A stretch of 64,000 bases of DNA from Chrysoperla carnea (lineage: Eukaryota > Arthropoda > Insecta > Neuroptera > Chrysopidae). A program made the position numbers and the translations under genes. The notes beneath the pieces are model-generated. The model worked only from the letters and a program-made list of their open reading frames with translations. It was not told where the DNA came from and did no database searches. How positions within the stretch are numbered: position 1 is the stretch's first letter; every line of letters starts with the position of its first letter. Below, one piece after another: positions 24,643 to 37,641 of the stretch. The stretch is taken from positions 32,016,983 to 32,080,982 of the forward strand of contig NC_058337.1 of NCBI RefSeq assembly GCF_905475395.1, in the 5' to 3' direction.

Positions 24643-25449
24643 TAAACTTTTGTTCTATCTCTAACGGTTAACAAGATAAGTCCTACGGAACCAAGACCCA
24701 ATTGACCTATGTTGCTCATTTACGAACTTAACGTTACTTTTCACGTCCTCAGCACGCTATAAGTTTCAGCTCGATATCTCTTTTCGTTTTTGAGTAATCG
24801 AAATGACAGACGGACAGACGACAGACGACAGACAACGGGAAATGGACTAATAAGGTGATTTTATGAACACCTATACCAAAATTTTGTTCATAGCATCAAT
24901 ATTTTTAAGCGTTACAAACTTGGAACTAAACTTAGTATACCTTGGTATATTTCATATACATGGTATAATAAACGGCGTAATCATAATTTTATGGCAAAAA
25001 AATTAATTATTATCACTCATATTGGGACAAGTAGTACAACAAAATCTAAAGTGTATTTTATTCGGAACAAAGTTGAACAAAAAAAAAATTGCTCCAACGA
25101 ATGATATTGAAATCAAACCGGCCATCTTACACGGGCGTTGAATTCAATCTAAACTTTCAGGTGCAATTAAAAAATCTCACTTTGATTAAAAACTGGTAAA
25201 AGTTAATAAAGAATAGTCCGAATAGTTTGGTTACAAATTGAATGCAAAAATCTACCCTTTGATATTTAAGAGCTTTAGTATTATAGGTGCTTGTAAATAA
25301 TTAGAAAATTAATATTTGTTTTGCACTGTCCACTTTTATTCAATACATAAAGCAATATAATACACACATACATTTCACTTTGAATATACAGTTTGTCGCA
25401 TTTAAGATGTAAGCACCCTCACATTTTCGTTAATCTTAGGTATATTGAT

Positions 25450-25935
25450 TGATGATGGCCCGCTCTTTATATTTTGTCTAGGGTCAGAGATAGTTAGAGA
25501 TATCAATTATTTGAAGAAGTGGCTTAGAATATTTTATTAACCCACATACCGATTTTCATGACAAAATTTACAATTTCAATTTTTTCATTATTTTGTTCTT
25601 GATAGAGAATTATTACAAGTTAATATATTTGAATACATAGCACTTTTAAATTATAAATTTGTCCAGTTTTTACATTCCATAGCGTACTAGTTTTAAACGT
25701 TCATTTTTTAATTTTATAGATAGTATGCTATGGAATGTAAAAAACTGGACAAATCGATAATTTAATAGTGTTATGTATTCAATTATTTGAATAAACTTTT
25801 GAGTAAAGACCAAAATAATGAAAAAATTGAAAATGCGAATTTTGTCATAAACAAATTTTTTAAATAATTTTTTGCGATATCTCTAACCATGTCTGACGCT
25901 AGGCATAATATTAAGAGTTGGCCCTATTTGTCAAT
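25450..25935. mobile_element. Long imperfect palindrome P4, about 485 bp
   Basis: The inverted arms run about 25,450-25,690 and 25,728-25,935. 'gtccagtttttacattccata' is answered by 'tatggaatgtaaaaaactgga', 'tttcattattttg' by 'caaaataatgaaa', and 'gatagttagagatatc' by 'gatatctctaaccatg'. The centre, near 25,709, is AT-rich. It probably forms a hairpin MITE; no target duplication was identified. Confidence 0.8.
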
Positions 25936-27300
25936 TTGTAGTAGGCTGAATTTAAAATTCTGATTGCGGTTAAGTATCTTAAAAACTTTGACCCATCTCC
26001 CCTGTATGACTCAAAATTTCAAATCAATATTCCCATAAATGACAAAAATATGAGGTTGTCTTCATATATGTACATTATATTCCAAAATTATGGAAATTTC
26101 TGACGACCTTTCAGAGTCAACAGAGAAAAAATAAAAGTACCATATTCTACGTATTTTTGACGTGCAATCCAATGGTGACCTTGAACGTAACCTGAAAACT
26201 ACAGCGAGTCAAAAATGGATTTTTCAATTGAGAACCCATACTATTTATTGCAGACTTGAAAACAGTTGAATATTTTACGTCTAAGTATGACTTTTATCAT
26301 GACCTTCAAGGCCATTACAAGGTCAAAGATCATATAAGACATACGAAAAAACAATTTTTAGTAAATTTTCGCAGTCGCTGTTTTTGGAAAAAATGTTTCA
26401 AAAACTTTTAAATAAGAAATAATATTCCAATCTATAGTATTCTTCAAACTGTTACTCGTTCTGACTTATGAAGCAAAATGTAAGCGTCTCGCGCTTACAA
26501 TTATTTCAATCTAAATCAATTTATAAGCTATCTCTATAGAGCATTCTTGCTAACAATTTTTTATACATGTAATTAACAAAGAGAGTGATATTGAACATTT
26601 TAGAATTTACAAATAAAATTTACGTTAGATAAACACACTTTATACAATGCAAAGGAATGATAATACCTTTATGAAATACAAAAATAATTTAACTTTATTT
26701 TGATGAAGGTATTATACAAAATGGCATTCATATATAGGTAGTCCTGGGTCGATCAGTCATCAGGTATGAGTCTTGTGCCAAAATATTCGAATGGAATTTT
26801 TCTATTATTAAGTGCAATCGAATCTCTTTGATATTTTATGAGATTTATAAAAACATTTTTTAGTGAAAGTACATATATTTTTTTGGGTTCCATGGAAAAT
26901 TCTTAAAGGTTGGAGTTTCGCGCATATCAACTTAAATTATAACATAAGAAAAAGTACTTAACATAAAAAGTAGCATATCACAAAACCAAAATGTTTATAA
27001 TTACGTCAGATAAAGCAAAGCTTCCTATTTCTTAAAGGAAAAATGTTTTTTAATTTTAATTTTTTATTTATTCATTACCCAAAAGTTTTACTGACAACTT
27101 GGACTTTTTATTTTACATTCTTAAAATATCTTTAACCAAATTTTCAGAATTTGAGAAAAAATTAAAATAAATATCCCCTCACAATTTCTGAGTAATTGTT
27201 TGCTATAACCTAAAAAGTAATAAAACATTTTGTTTGGAACAAAAAATTGTATGCTTGAATTTAAAAAAAAAAAAATGCTCGACTAGATTTCCGGGAGTAA
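25936..27300. other. AT-rich DNA, nothing recognised
   Basis: No reading frame of note and no terminal repeats were seen. Confidence 0.4.
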
Positions 27301-27824
27301 AAGAAACAATTGACTGAGATAATTGTTGAAATATCATGCATAGACAGTATTGATTACTCTGTCACATTACACATACATACATGTCACACATACATAACTG
27401 ATATTCCCATATAATACATACTATACAATTAACGCCTAATTTGCGCCCTCACGGGTAAACAGTGATGTTTATGAAAAAAATTTTCAAACAAAAGTTGTTT
27501 ATTTTTTTATAAGGAACATTTTTTATATTTAAACTTTTGTTCTATTTCTAACGGTTTACGAGATCCAATTGACCTATATTGCTCATTTACGACCTCACTT
27601 TTTACGACTTGAGTACGTTGTAAAAATTTCAGCTCAATATCTATTTTCGTTTTTGAGTTATCGTGCTCACAGACGGACGGACGGACAACCAGAAATGGAC
27701 TAATTAGGTGATTTAATGAATGCCTATACCAAAACTTTGTGCGTAGCATCAATATTTTTAAGCGTTACAAACTTGGGACTGCACTTAGTAAACCTTGCAT
27801 ATTACATATATGCATGGCATAATT
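27301..27824 (-). repeat. R1 interspersed repeat, copy e
   Basis: A reversed copy from 'caattgactgagataattg' to 'atatgcatggcat'. It lacks the 'ggtcctacggac' block seen in other copies. The 81-codon frame at 27,507-27,752 is part of the repeat, not a gene. Confidence 0.88.
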
Positions 27825-28736
27825 CTATCCGAATATTTTAGCTAGTCATACGACTGATTGGCCTGAGACTAAAAGGTATGTAAGGTGTAGCCATAAAAAC
27901 TCAGTTATCATAAATTTATTTAAATATTTATCATGCTTTTTAAGTTAAAATGTTTTTATGTGCTTTCAATATAACGGATAGAATTTTATTTATTAAACAT
28001 TAAATTTTACGTATATGTAGTATGTACGTGTGCTAAAGCCCTATCGTAAATGCGTGATTGTTTTAACTAATAGAAAATATTGAAAATTTTCAACAGTGTT
28101 ATTCGCTAATTTTAAAGAAAGCTTCAAACAACTTTCTTTTGTGTAATCATAATTAACAATGAAATAAATTTTTATAAACTATCTTGTTTATCCTTTTGTG
28201 TTTAATATTAAATACCTAGACATTCATAACCGAAAAATCTATCTATGATTCAGATTGTGTGTTTAAATATAAAATATGTCAGATTTTTTCGATCACTTCT
28301 GGGTATCTGGATATCATTTTAAAATACTATCTGCCCGAGTAATTGAGTTTGCCAATACATTGCAAAATATATGGTGGAGGGGCAGTGAAGACATTCAATA
28401 AAATCGTTGGAATTAAAAGATAATAATAATTTAAGATAGTGACAAATTTTCTTGCTTCATTTTTACGTTTCTGCCTCAAAACAAGATAAGAAAGTATTTT
28501 AGTGTTCCCTAGAAGGAGGAAAATTTGTTAATAAACTACATGATGACTGACACTTATATACTGAAGCATATAAAAATCAGATCCTTACCATAAGTCTTTT
28601 TTCACGTGCAACCTTTAAGTCTACCATTTTTCAGTGCCATATTTCACTATAGAATTCAAATAAATAATCAGGTGGAGATGACAAAATCGTAACTTTTCCG
28701 AAAAATGGAAAACAACAATTTCGATTTTATATTAAA
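27825..28736. other. AT-rich DNA, nothing recognised
   Basis: No feature could be supported. Confidence 0.4.
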
Positions 28737-29815
28737 CTAGCTTGATACCCGCCGGCTTCACTGGGCTTAAAAGCAACAACCACTGTTTTATAGCCTCCAT
28801 CTCCCTTGATCTCACTTATTTTCCGTCCATAACACTCGAAAGAATAAAGCTAAAATTTACGCACAGTTTTCAGGTTTTTTAATAATTTAATTTAATGGTT
28901 ATAGGCTATGTGGCGTCCGATGGTTATAGGCTATGTGGCGTCACATTAAATTGAATATGACGCTCTCTACAGGACATAAAGTTATGATCGAAAAACAAAT
29001 TTCGATTTAATGATAGCGTGTTGAGTATCAAATTAAAGGGCGTAATTAGCACTTTTCAAAAATATATATATTGTTATACTTTACCACGAAATTATAATCG
29101 CAAAATAGTTTAAAGTGTATGTATTTTCGCCTGTTCCAACCTAGCTTCAAAACTTCTTATCATAATTTGACAAATGAGGTATCTTTAGAAGCGTCTTGAT
29201 TGTCCGCTGGTTATACTTTATATGGCGTCAAACTAAATTGAATCTGGCGTCCTCTAGAGAACATATAGTTATGATCGAAAAACAAATCTCGATTAAATGA
29301 ATGACTATAACCCCAAAATAGTTTAAATAAAATAAAGTTCAAAAACTAAAACCCCGACAATTACAGAATCGTGCTCTTAAAAGTGTTAAAACAAGAAACA
29401 TTTTCATCTGAAATTGGAATGATAAGTAAAATCGTCATTACAGTCGGGGGACCTCGTTTCGGTTCTGTGGAAAACTGGATACTCTTCGAGGTCCCCCGAC
29501 TGTAATGACGATTTTACTTATCATTCCAATTTCTTGATGAAAATGTTTTCTTGTTTTAATACTTTTAAGAGCACGATTCTGTAATTGTCGGGGTTTTAGT
29601 TTTTGAACTTTATTTTATAAATAAAAATCTTTAATTTATAGTTCAAAATAATTATAGATCGAGCAGCAAAATGTGAGAAAAATTAAATTATTATTTTTTA
29701 AATGTATCTTATTCTGATGTATGAGATACATTGTTCTAAAGTTTCATTCAAATCCATTTGGTAGTTTTTGCGTGAAAGCGTAACAAACAAACATTTATAG
29801 AGAAACATATAAAAT
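28737..29815 (-). mobile_element. Helitron B, minus-strand copy with palindromic insert
   Basis: On the minus strand the element ends 'gcccagtgaagccggcgggt' then 'atcaag' and CTAG (28737-28740), with the expected flanking T. This is the same 3' end as the copy at 7,396-7,964. Its 5' half is recognisable at about 29,690-29,800 (reversed 'catcagaataa' and 'cgctttcacgcaaaaact' blocks). The TC start is not intact. A 25-bp tandem duplication ('atggttataggctatgtggc' type) lies at 28,895-28,944 and a long palindrome at 29,327-29,620. Confidence 0.7.
29327..29620. repeat. Near-perfect palindrome P5
   Basis: The arms 29,327-29,456 and 29,487-29,620 differ by only a few substitutions and small indels around a 30-bp loop. 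Examples are 'cagtcgggggacctcg' with 'cgaggtcccccgactg' and 'aaaccccgacaatta' with 'taattgtcggggttt'. The high arm identity suggests a young or conversion-maintained hairpin. Confidence 0.92.
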
Positions 29816-30120
29816 GTAGGGATAGCGTTAAATTATGTATAGAGGCAAACATAGCCACTATATAATCGGGATTTTAAGAAAATGGTTAGAAAATAGTAGA
29901 ATTTAAAGGAAAAAATAGTCGAATTATTGTAACTCTCAAATTTGACATGTCCTGTATTTTTTAATTATATACCTATGGGTTAGCACTTTAGCAGTGATAA
30001 TTAGTTTGATACCTTCATTCATCCTCAAAAAATTTCACATTTATAATATGTCAGCATCAGGATTAATGAAAAATCTTTAAAGACAATGAAAGTTTTTTTT
30101 TTTAATAATTTATAGTCTTT
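29816..30120. other. AT-rich DNA, nothing firmly recognised
   Basis: The word 'tttcacatttataatat' at about 30,033-30,049 matches the reversed Helitron B 5' start and may be a detached fragment. Confidence 0.3.
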
Positions 30121-30127
30121 ATATTGT

Positions 30128-30247
30128 AGAGTTGGCTAATAAACCTAAATAATACACCAATGGCATCTTCAATTAAAAATTACAGGTGTCCAAAAAGTGG
30201 AATATGTTGTAAAAATCTAGAAGTAGTTGTACAATATAGCCAACTCC
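30128..30247. mobile_element. Possible tiny TIR element (about 120 bp)
   Basis: GAGTTGGCTA at the left is inverted as TAGCCAACTC at the right, with further partial complementarity ('atattgta', 'tacaatat'). No target duplication was confirmed. Confidence 0.3.
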
Positions 30248-30249
30248 TT

Positions 30250-31370
30250 CCCCTATAACAAGCGCATGTAAAATATATTTTAAGTTGGGTCTAAAATGTG
30301 TCATAGCTTGTATTCCTAATGGTTCCCAATGAATTTTTCTGTTATGTCACAAAGGTAATGTTTTTAAGCAGATGCTTATAAAATGATTTACGTAATCCAT
30401 TTTCACAAATCCATATACCCAGTCCATCGGTATAATAACACAATACCACAATGTACGACCATTAACTCTATATTCGTGTAAAAATGAATTTCATATTCAA
30501 ACCACAATAAATACACTCATATAGTAACAAGGTTTTATTGATTTATAAATAATTATATTTTAATAAACATGTTCAAATAAATTATTAATTACATAAAAAT
30601 TGTTTATCGAATCAAATTTTAAGGGTAATATTTATAAACGATCATGAGCATTTACTTGAGAATTTCTATTAGAATTTACTTAAAACATTTATTTTATAAC
30701 AAAATGTACTCAAATATTTTAAATAAGTATCACATTATTTTAAGTGATATTTTATGATCATATTTATGGGTGAATTCAAACTATGTTTATAGGATTTTAT
30801 CGTTGTAAATACGGAAGAAAAAGAGTTTAGATATCTGTACTCCTTTCTACCTATCACAAGCATAAATTAAAATTAAATTTTATTTAAAACTAAGATCATG
30901 AAATAGAAAATTAGTTAAAATCTCTAGTTCTAATAAAGGAAAACTTTGACTTACCTAATACACCAATAAAATCTCAAAAAACAAAAACAACAACAACAAC
31001 AACTAAAATCACAAAACGCGAAGTAAAGCTTTTCATTATGTTTTTTGGTGAAGAAAAAGGTGAAGAAATATTTTCACGTATTACGCAGGTAGCACAACTT
31101 TTTTGCTTGCGAAACGTAACACACTCCCCTAAGAGATCTAAATAACATACCAAATTAACGGTGTTACACCGCCTTCCGAACGTCATTTATAGTTTTGTAT
31201 TAAGTAGTTTTCGAAAATTTTGAAAATTTATTTTCTATTTTTTTTTTCTTCATGAGTCTCACTGGTTGAAGCTATCTACAAATTTTCATCTCTGTATATT
31301 TTATATTTTTTTAGACAAATGGACACCAAAGTTTTGCTCTCATTTGCTTCCTCAAGTTTGTAAAATGCTC
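30250..31370. other. AT-rich DNA, nothing recognised
   Basis: A short CAA-repeat (about 30,981-31,004) produces a polyvaline frame on the minus strand, which is not a gene. 'gcaggtagcacaacttttttgcttgcgaaacgta' recurs at about 31,085-31,118 and 31,668-31,704 in the same orientation, marking a local diverged duplication. Confidence 0.45.
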
Positions 31371-31384
31371 TCATCTGCTCCCTC

Positions 31385-31492
31385 AAGTTTCATGTTTACG
31401 AAAAATTACGTTTCAAACAAAAACTGTTTATTTTTTATAAGCAACATTTTTTACTTTTTTAAGCAACTTTTTGTTCTATATCTAACGGTTTA
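31385..31492 (-). repeat. R1 interspersed repeat, internal fragment f
   Basis: 'catgtttacgaaaaat', 'tttcaaacaaaaactgttta' and 'tctatatctaacggttta' correspond to the middle of reversed R1. Both ends are missing. Confidence 0.65.
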
Positions 31493-32439
31493 ACATGGGC
31501 AAAACTCTAAATTTTTACATTTCTTAAAACAATGAAAATTTCTCAAGCATCATATCTCAAAAACTATTAGACAATCGAAGCAGTAGGTTGGCTGCAATTG
31601 TTTCAAATTTAATATACTCTCAAAATATTGCAACTATCAACTATCGCCAAAAGTTAAGCAAGAATTAAGCAGGTAGCACAACTTTTTTTTGCTTGCGAAA
31701 CGTAGTTTCACACTCCTCTAAGGGGTCCAAATGACTTACCAAAAAAACTGCTTTACATCGGGTTTTACGATTTTAATGTAAAATTTGACTGGCGGACAGG
31801 ATATAAATTTTAGCAGTTTTTGAATCAAAAAAATTAAATGAGACAATTTCTTCTTTTTTTTTATAAGCGGTATATTGTGTCATCTCATCTTTTGATAATT
31901 TTTTGTTTGTTTAGTTTTCGATTTGTTTACGAAACTTGTAAATTGCTGTACCATGTATGTACACTTTGGGAATTTTTTTCACCACCTCCGTTCGGTTTCC
32001 AATTATTTGGAAACGAGCCCTCTGGTTTAGTGAATTTTCGTCTATTTTAATTTTGATCCTACAAACCAACCACCTGATTACTTAGCATTTATCAATACCA
32101 AGCTTTTCTTGTGCTATCATAGAACTTTACATATTTTATAGACCTTTGACTTGAATAATGGTCGAATTTCAAAACATACATCCTTTTGTGGTTGACATTT
32201 TATACGGTTTTTTCAACGAAAAAATATTAAAACATAAATTATTATTCGATCGTACAGTAAAACAATAAAGCATATAAATTTGTTCATTAATGTGTTTATT
32301 CTGGAGCTGTCAATTCGTCGAAAAGTACTTCAAGGAAAATATCGCCAGATAATGTATATTGATTGGGTGGTGAAATTTATACCAAAAATTTTCGTATGAT
32401 TAAGATTTTAAGGGACTATTTGTCGAATCTCAACAACAT

Positions 32440-33090
32440 TTTTAACCGACTTCAAACAAAAAAAGAGGAAGTTATCCATTCAACGGTATTTTTTTATGTG
32501 TGTTACCTCAGAACTTTCGACTGGGTGAATCGATTTGGATGATTCGTTATCTATTTGAAAGCTGGTGCTTCCCGTGAGATCCCATTTCATTTTGGTTCAG
32601 TTTTGACAACGGCATCCTAGAGAAAACCATAAAAGCCTTAAATTTACATTTAGTATGCACGACAGGAGGACGAATAACTCAATATCAGGCCAACCGATTT
32701 CGATTATTTTTTTTTAGTGACAAATTAGTTAGTGTACTTCAGATTCACTAAAAAACGCAAAATAAAAACAACTTTTAACAAAAAGAAAACCGACTTCCAA
32801 AGTAAAACTTTTCCAAAACAAATTAATATGCACTAAAAAGTAACACAATAACGATAAAATAATGTAGTTAAAATTATTGTGATTTTTGGAGTCGGTGTCA
32901 GCCAAGCTAATGTTGCAAACTGTTCTGTCCGAGTTGTTTCCTTGGCTGACACCGACTAAAAAAATTACAATAATTTTAACCACATTATATTATCGAAATT
33001 TTTTTTACTTTTTAGTGCATATTAATTTGTTTTGGAAAAGTTTTACTTTTGAAGTCGGTTTTCTTTTTGTTAAAAGTTTTTTTTATTACT
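32440..33090. mobile_element. 'accgactt' repeat with foldback half (P6)
   Basis: The stretch beginning 'ttaaccgacttcaaacaaaa', followed by 'acctcagaactttcgactgg' and 'caaccgatttcgattatttt', is a repeat I recognise as widespread in insect genomes. Its right half is a palindrome: arms 32,761-32,906 and 32,941-33,087, with 'gtcggtgtcagccaag' matched by 'cttggctgacaccgac', and a 34-bp centre. The short frames at 32,729-32,983 and 32,886-33,155 come from the two arms. Confidence 0.75.
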
Positions 33091-34517
33091 TCCTCAAAGA
33101 TATTGTTTTAGAACTTTACCTGCCTAGCACCTATAAGAAAATTTTAAGCATTTAGAAAAATTTCTAAAACAAAATCAATTTCAAAAGTTTTTATTTTTTC
33201 ATAATACCTACGATACATCAATCAGTGTTAAACTGTTTTTGTTGAAATTAAACCACTTGGGTATTAGTGGTTTTGAAGGTGACACGATAAAATAATTTAA
33301 TAATCAATCACCATGCGTATAGTCAGTCAGAAATCGATATATACCGGGTCATTCAAAAATGAAATATGTTTATGATACCTTTATTGGACAAAAAAACTGT
33401 TAACTAATTTAATAGAGACTATTATGTATTTTTTTACTGCTTAAAAGTGCTGTAATTAAGTGTATCTAAACAAATATTTTAAATAGAGAATAATTTTGAG
33501 ATTTTTAAACGCAGTCCTTTTGGCGCTCTCTTTTGATGACATAATAATATGTGATCTGTCAGTTGGTGACAGTTCAATGTACTGTTTACTACAGGTGTAA
33601 TACCCACGTATGTAGAAATTATAGTGTATATCTATGGTAATACCATACAAAATAAAAGAAATTAATACCATACAGTATGTCAACAAGTCTGACAAAACAC
33701 ATACTACGAAGTCACGTCCGTTTTAAAATTTGAATTTTCGTTTTTGAAAAATTTGAATAACTTTCCCTGAATTTGTACTTTTATTAATTAATCTTAACTA
33801 ATTAAAAATATATTAATTATTAAAATAATGGTTTAGTTCAAATGTCCATCCAATAAAGTTACAGAATTACGGATTTACGCTATAAGAAACGGAAAAAAAA
33901 ATACTTGAACCAAATTTAAATTTCATAAATATTCCCTATTGTTAATTATAAGCATGTGTTTTTTAATATCATTCTCGAATTAATTCATTTTCGATTAATT
34001 TGAAAGTTAACACAACTTTTGTTTTATACTTTCTGGCCGTTTTTGGATCTTCTACACTTTTCATTTACTGTAGTTAAACAATTTATAGGTATTGCATAAC
34101 AAAGTTAAAAACTTAAAAAGCTGCGTATGCAATAATTTCGGCAGCTTCTGCTTATATATTACAAAATATCTACCTGCAATGAATGGCTAATACATAATTA
34201 TTCAATTTTTTTGAGACTTATTCAAAGATATACTAAATAATATCATACGATTTAATTTGCAACCCATTTGTGAAAATGGAATACAAGTTATTTACGACTT
34301 TCACTCTTGTTGGCGTTAACTTTCAAATTTTTTTGTGGACCTACAAAAGTATACCTTTGCAGAAAAAGAAAAAGAAAACAATACAATGAAATACTTGAAA
34401 GAGCCACCAAATAGTACAAAGGGTCTTAAATAAAAACTATATCGTTTTTTCGCCAATCGGAAAAATTATTAAGCAAGTATTCATTTTTTTATTATGGAAA
34501 TAGACATTTTAAGTGTA
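33091..34517. other. AT-rich DNA, nothing firmly recognised
   Basis: 'ccgggtcattcaaaaatg' at 33,343 has the look of a single MITE terminus. No partner was located. Confidence 0.35.
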
Positions 34518-35079
34518 CTATAATTGACTGCAGAACTTTTGACTTACTAAATAAGCTTTTAAAGACGACCGAAAAAGTTCTTGACCAAATTTCGATCTGA
34601 GGCCTAGTTTCCAAAATAATTAACCAAATCAATGAATAAATTTATCCAGTGACGGAGCATTTGGAAACATAAAGATATCTTTATCGTTGCTTTTAATTAT
34701 CATATTATCTATCTCACTCTTCTTAATTTTAATTAAACCCAACCCAGTAACCTATGCCTATTATAACATACTGTGGTAATTACTGGGTGGGGTTTAGTAA
34801 AACTTTTAAAGTTAGATAGATAATTTGATAATTAAATGCAATGATAAAGATAAAAACAATAAGACAACAATTATTGCTTTCTAAATTTTTATTAAATCCC
34901 ACTCAGTCATGATAAAAACATACTTCTATTTTTTAAGTTATCTGTTATTGGATAAATTTATAAATTGATTTAGTCAATTATCTCGGAAATTAAGTCTCAG
35001 ATCGAAATTTGGTAAAGAGCTTTTGCGTTCGTCTTTATAAGCTTATTTAGTAAGTCAAGAGTTATGTAGTCAATTATAG
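34518..35079. mobile_element. Foldback element P8, about 560 bp
   Basis: 'ctataattgactgcagaac', 'gacttactaaataagctttt' and 'aatttcgatctgag' at the left are answered in reverse by 'ctcagatcgaaattt', 'aagcttatttagtaagtc' and 'gtagtcaattata' at the right. An inner inverted pair ('gataaagat', 'tgataattaaa', 'gatagataat') continues to a centre near 34,770. Confidence 0.75.
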
Positions 35080-36575
35080 AATTCCTTGTATATACCTTCG
35101 AAATTGTCATAAAATCAATTCATAAAATTCATATTATATTAGATATTTCTATTTATGGTAGATACATGGTGAGGCATTAAGCAAGCAGTTATATAAATTA
35201 TGATAAAATTGTTTGTTGGCGTAAAAATTTTTGATTTATTGAAATAGACCAATAGAATAACGTGTACTTGTTGTTGTTGGTTACAGGTCAGAATAGGCAC
35301 CAAAATTGCTAAATAAAATTGACATTTTGCTCTTTCGATTCCCGTCATTGGGATTGCGATCGGATAAAAACTCAGACTTTGCGGCCTGCTCAAAATCAAT
35401 CACTTTTTTTCAGACACCTAGTGCAAAATGGCATTGTGCAAAAACTATTAGATCAAATAAAAAGTTTCATAGCTTTATTCTTTGAGGTATCAGCTACAAG
35501 ATGTAAGGGTAAATTTTTTTTAAAACAGTTATTTGCAAACAAATAGCGTCATTTGAAAACTAGCGTTTTTTCGGCATATTTTCGCATTTTTTCGCAAAAA
35601 TTTGCAGCCAAAAATTTATTTTTGGTTTTATTTTCATTTGAAAAACATCTAAGGAACAAAAAGTTCCACAGCACCAGTATCCTTAAGTGCACCATTTACG
35701 AGTTACATTGTTTACAAGAAAGCAAAAAATTTTTTTGTCGAATTTGCTTAATAACTCCAGTCCCCAGATTCCGGGCGAACGTACTTTTTCCGTTATTCTA
35801 TTGGCCTAAAATACTTTTCAAGTGATCGGCCGTGTTAGTCTTTTCTTTTGCAACATAATGTACTTTTGTCTTTCAGAAGTGTAAATATTTCTCTTAAAAG
35901 CCCATAGCAATCTTTTTCATATCATAACATAGCTTAATATTTTATTGTGAATCCTGAAGAGGATTTGCATTTTAACAAAATGCATAATACAACCCCCAGA
36001 AATGCTACTTTTTATTTAATGCTAACGCAATTATATTTTTGTGAATAACTTTACATTATTATGATTTTTGTTCATGCTTTTTGTATAATAAAAAATAATA
36101 AAGTTCACGACAAACAAAATTGTATAATTAACTATTCAAAAATAATTTCAAAAACCCATATGCATACAGTAAAATTTTGTGTGTGAAACACTCTCATGAC
36201 CTCTGTAGCAAATAACTAAATTATTTGTTTCCTAAATATAATATTTCCAAGTAGGACATTGCTTGGTAGAATTAGGCAAGGTATGCTCGATGGAGAACGA
36301 GTTTTAATTCAGTTCACGCATGTACCCAGTCGACGCCATCTTAGCTGGTACCCGCTTCTTGATTCAAATGTTATAAAAAACGTGAATACATTTGTGTGAA
36401 CAATCCTTGTGTGAAAAATAGTTCCTTACAATGAATGAATAATTAATAATTAATTAACTTTTTCCGCCTCAGATTTTTTCAATGTTTTTCTAACTTTAAT
36501 TATTAAGCCAATAACCGGGTACTTTTTTTCTACAATTTACTGCAGGAATTTTGTTTTTGTTGGAATATGTTCAGT
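35080..36575. other. AT-rich DNA with chance ORFs
   Basis: Frames of 75-90 codons (35,139-35,825) have no motifs or consistent coding signal. Nothing else was recognised. Confidence 0.4.
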
Positions 36576-36580
36576 AGTGT

Positions 36581-36957
36581 TCCCCAAATGTAAAAACAAG
36601 TTGGGGAGACGCGAGCTTCAGACGTCATATTGGATAACACGTTTTTTCTGTATCATGTATAAATTTTTATTTATGGAGCTCCAAACTTTGTTCATAGATA
36701 TTGCTAAATTACATAGTTAACGGTCCATCATACATGAAAGTATCATAAGTTTGGAGTGCTATAAATAGAAATATGTGCATTATACAGAAAAAAGTTTCAA
36801 ATAAAGTTATTAAAAATGTTATTACCTACAAAAATAATCCCTACTATTTTGTCTTACAATACACGGTTGACGAGATATTTGATAAAACGTGTTTTCCAAA
36901 ATGGATGCTGAAGCTAGCGCCCCCTCGTCCCGCCAACTTAGGTTTACATTCGAGGGA
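36581..36957. mobile_element. TIR element P10, about 375 bp
   Basis: The left end ('ttccccaaatgtaaa', 'gttgggg', 'gcgagcttcag', 'ggataacacgtttt') is complementary, in order, to the right end ('aaaacgtgttttcc', 'ctgaagctagcgcc', 'cgccaac', 'tttacattcgaggga'). The arms are about 65 bp. The 85-codon frame at 36,773-37,030 overlaps it and is not supported as a gene. Confidence 0.6.
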
Positions 36958-37247
36958 GACTCCTGAATACATTCCAACAAGAAAAAAATTTAAATTGCAT
37001 TATGAATCAACCTTTTTTTTGCTCTTTTGACGCATTAATTGATATCAAGAAAAAGTAGAATACAAATTCTTTACTGTTTCCAATGCTTTCATTTATCAGA
37101 TCCACGATAAAAATAAAATCCGTTCGCTTGAATGCTGCAATGTTACAGACGAATAGATCCACAGACAGCCAAACGCTTAAAAATTAATGGCATTTCTCTT
37201 TTTCGTCCATGGTTAAAAATTCAAATCAATTAAAGTGAATATTTTTA

Positions 37248-37641
37248 TACCATGCATATATGTAATATGCAAGGTATACTAAGTTTAGTCCCAAGTTTGT
37301 AACGCTTAAAAATATTGATGCTAGCCACAAAATTTTGGTATAGGTGATTTTTTAGTATAGTGTGTAGAATCACCGAATTAGTCCATTAGGACGTAAAACG
37401 TGAGGAAGAAAAGTCAATCGGGTCTTGTAAATCGTTAGAGATAGAACAAAAGTTCAAGAGTAAAAAGTAAATTTGCACCCGTGAGGGTGCAAATTATGCG
37501 TAAATTGTATAGTATGTATTATATGGGAATATCAGTTATGTATATGTGACATGTATGTATGTGTAATGTGATAAGAGTCATTAACACTGTCTATACATGG
37601 TATTTCAACCACTAACTCAGTCAATTGTTTGTTTTAACTTG
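37248..37641 (+). repeat. R1 interspersed repeat, copy g (internally deleted)
   Basis: A forward copy from 'accatgcatatatg' to 'caattgtttgttttaactt'. The GTCT microsatellite section and most of the 'ctcaaaaacgaaa' block are missing. Confidence 0.85.

Larger units (their letters stand above)
24088..24966 (-). repeat. R1 interspersed repeat, copy d, split by a SINE
   Basis: A reversed R1 copy from 'acaagtgaaaacaaa' to 'tatacatggtata'. Its sequence is interrupted between 24,331 and 24,629 by the S2 SINE and continues afterwards in register ('ctaacggttaacaagat', 'cgttacaaacttgg'). Confidence 0.88.

Noticed and set aside
32729..33155. Two similar short frames on opposite strands (84 and 89 codons)
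   Set aside because: They are the two arms of palindrome P6, so the similarity follows from the inverted repeat.
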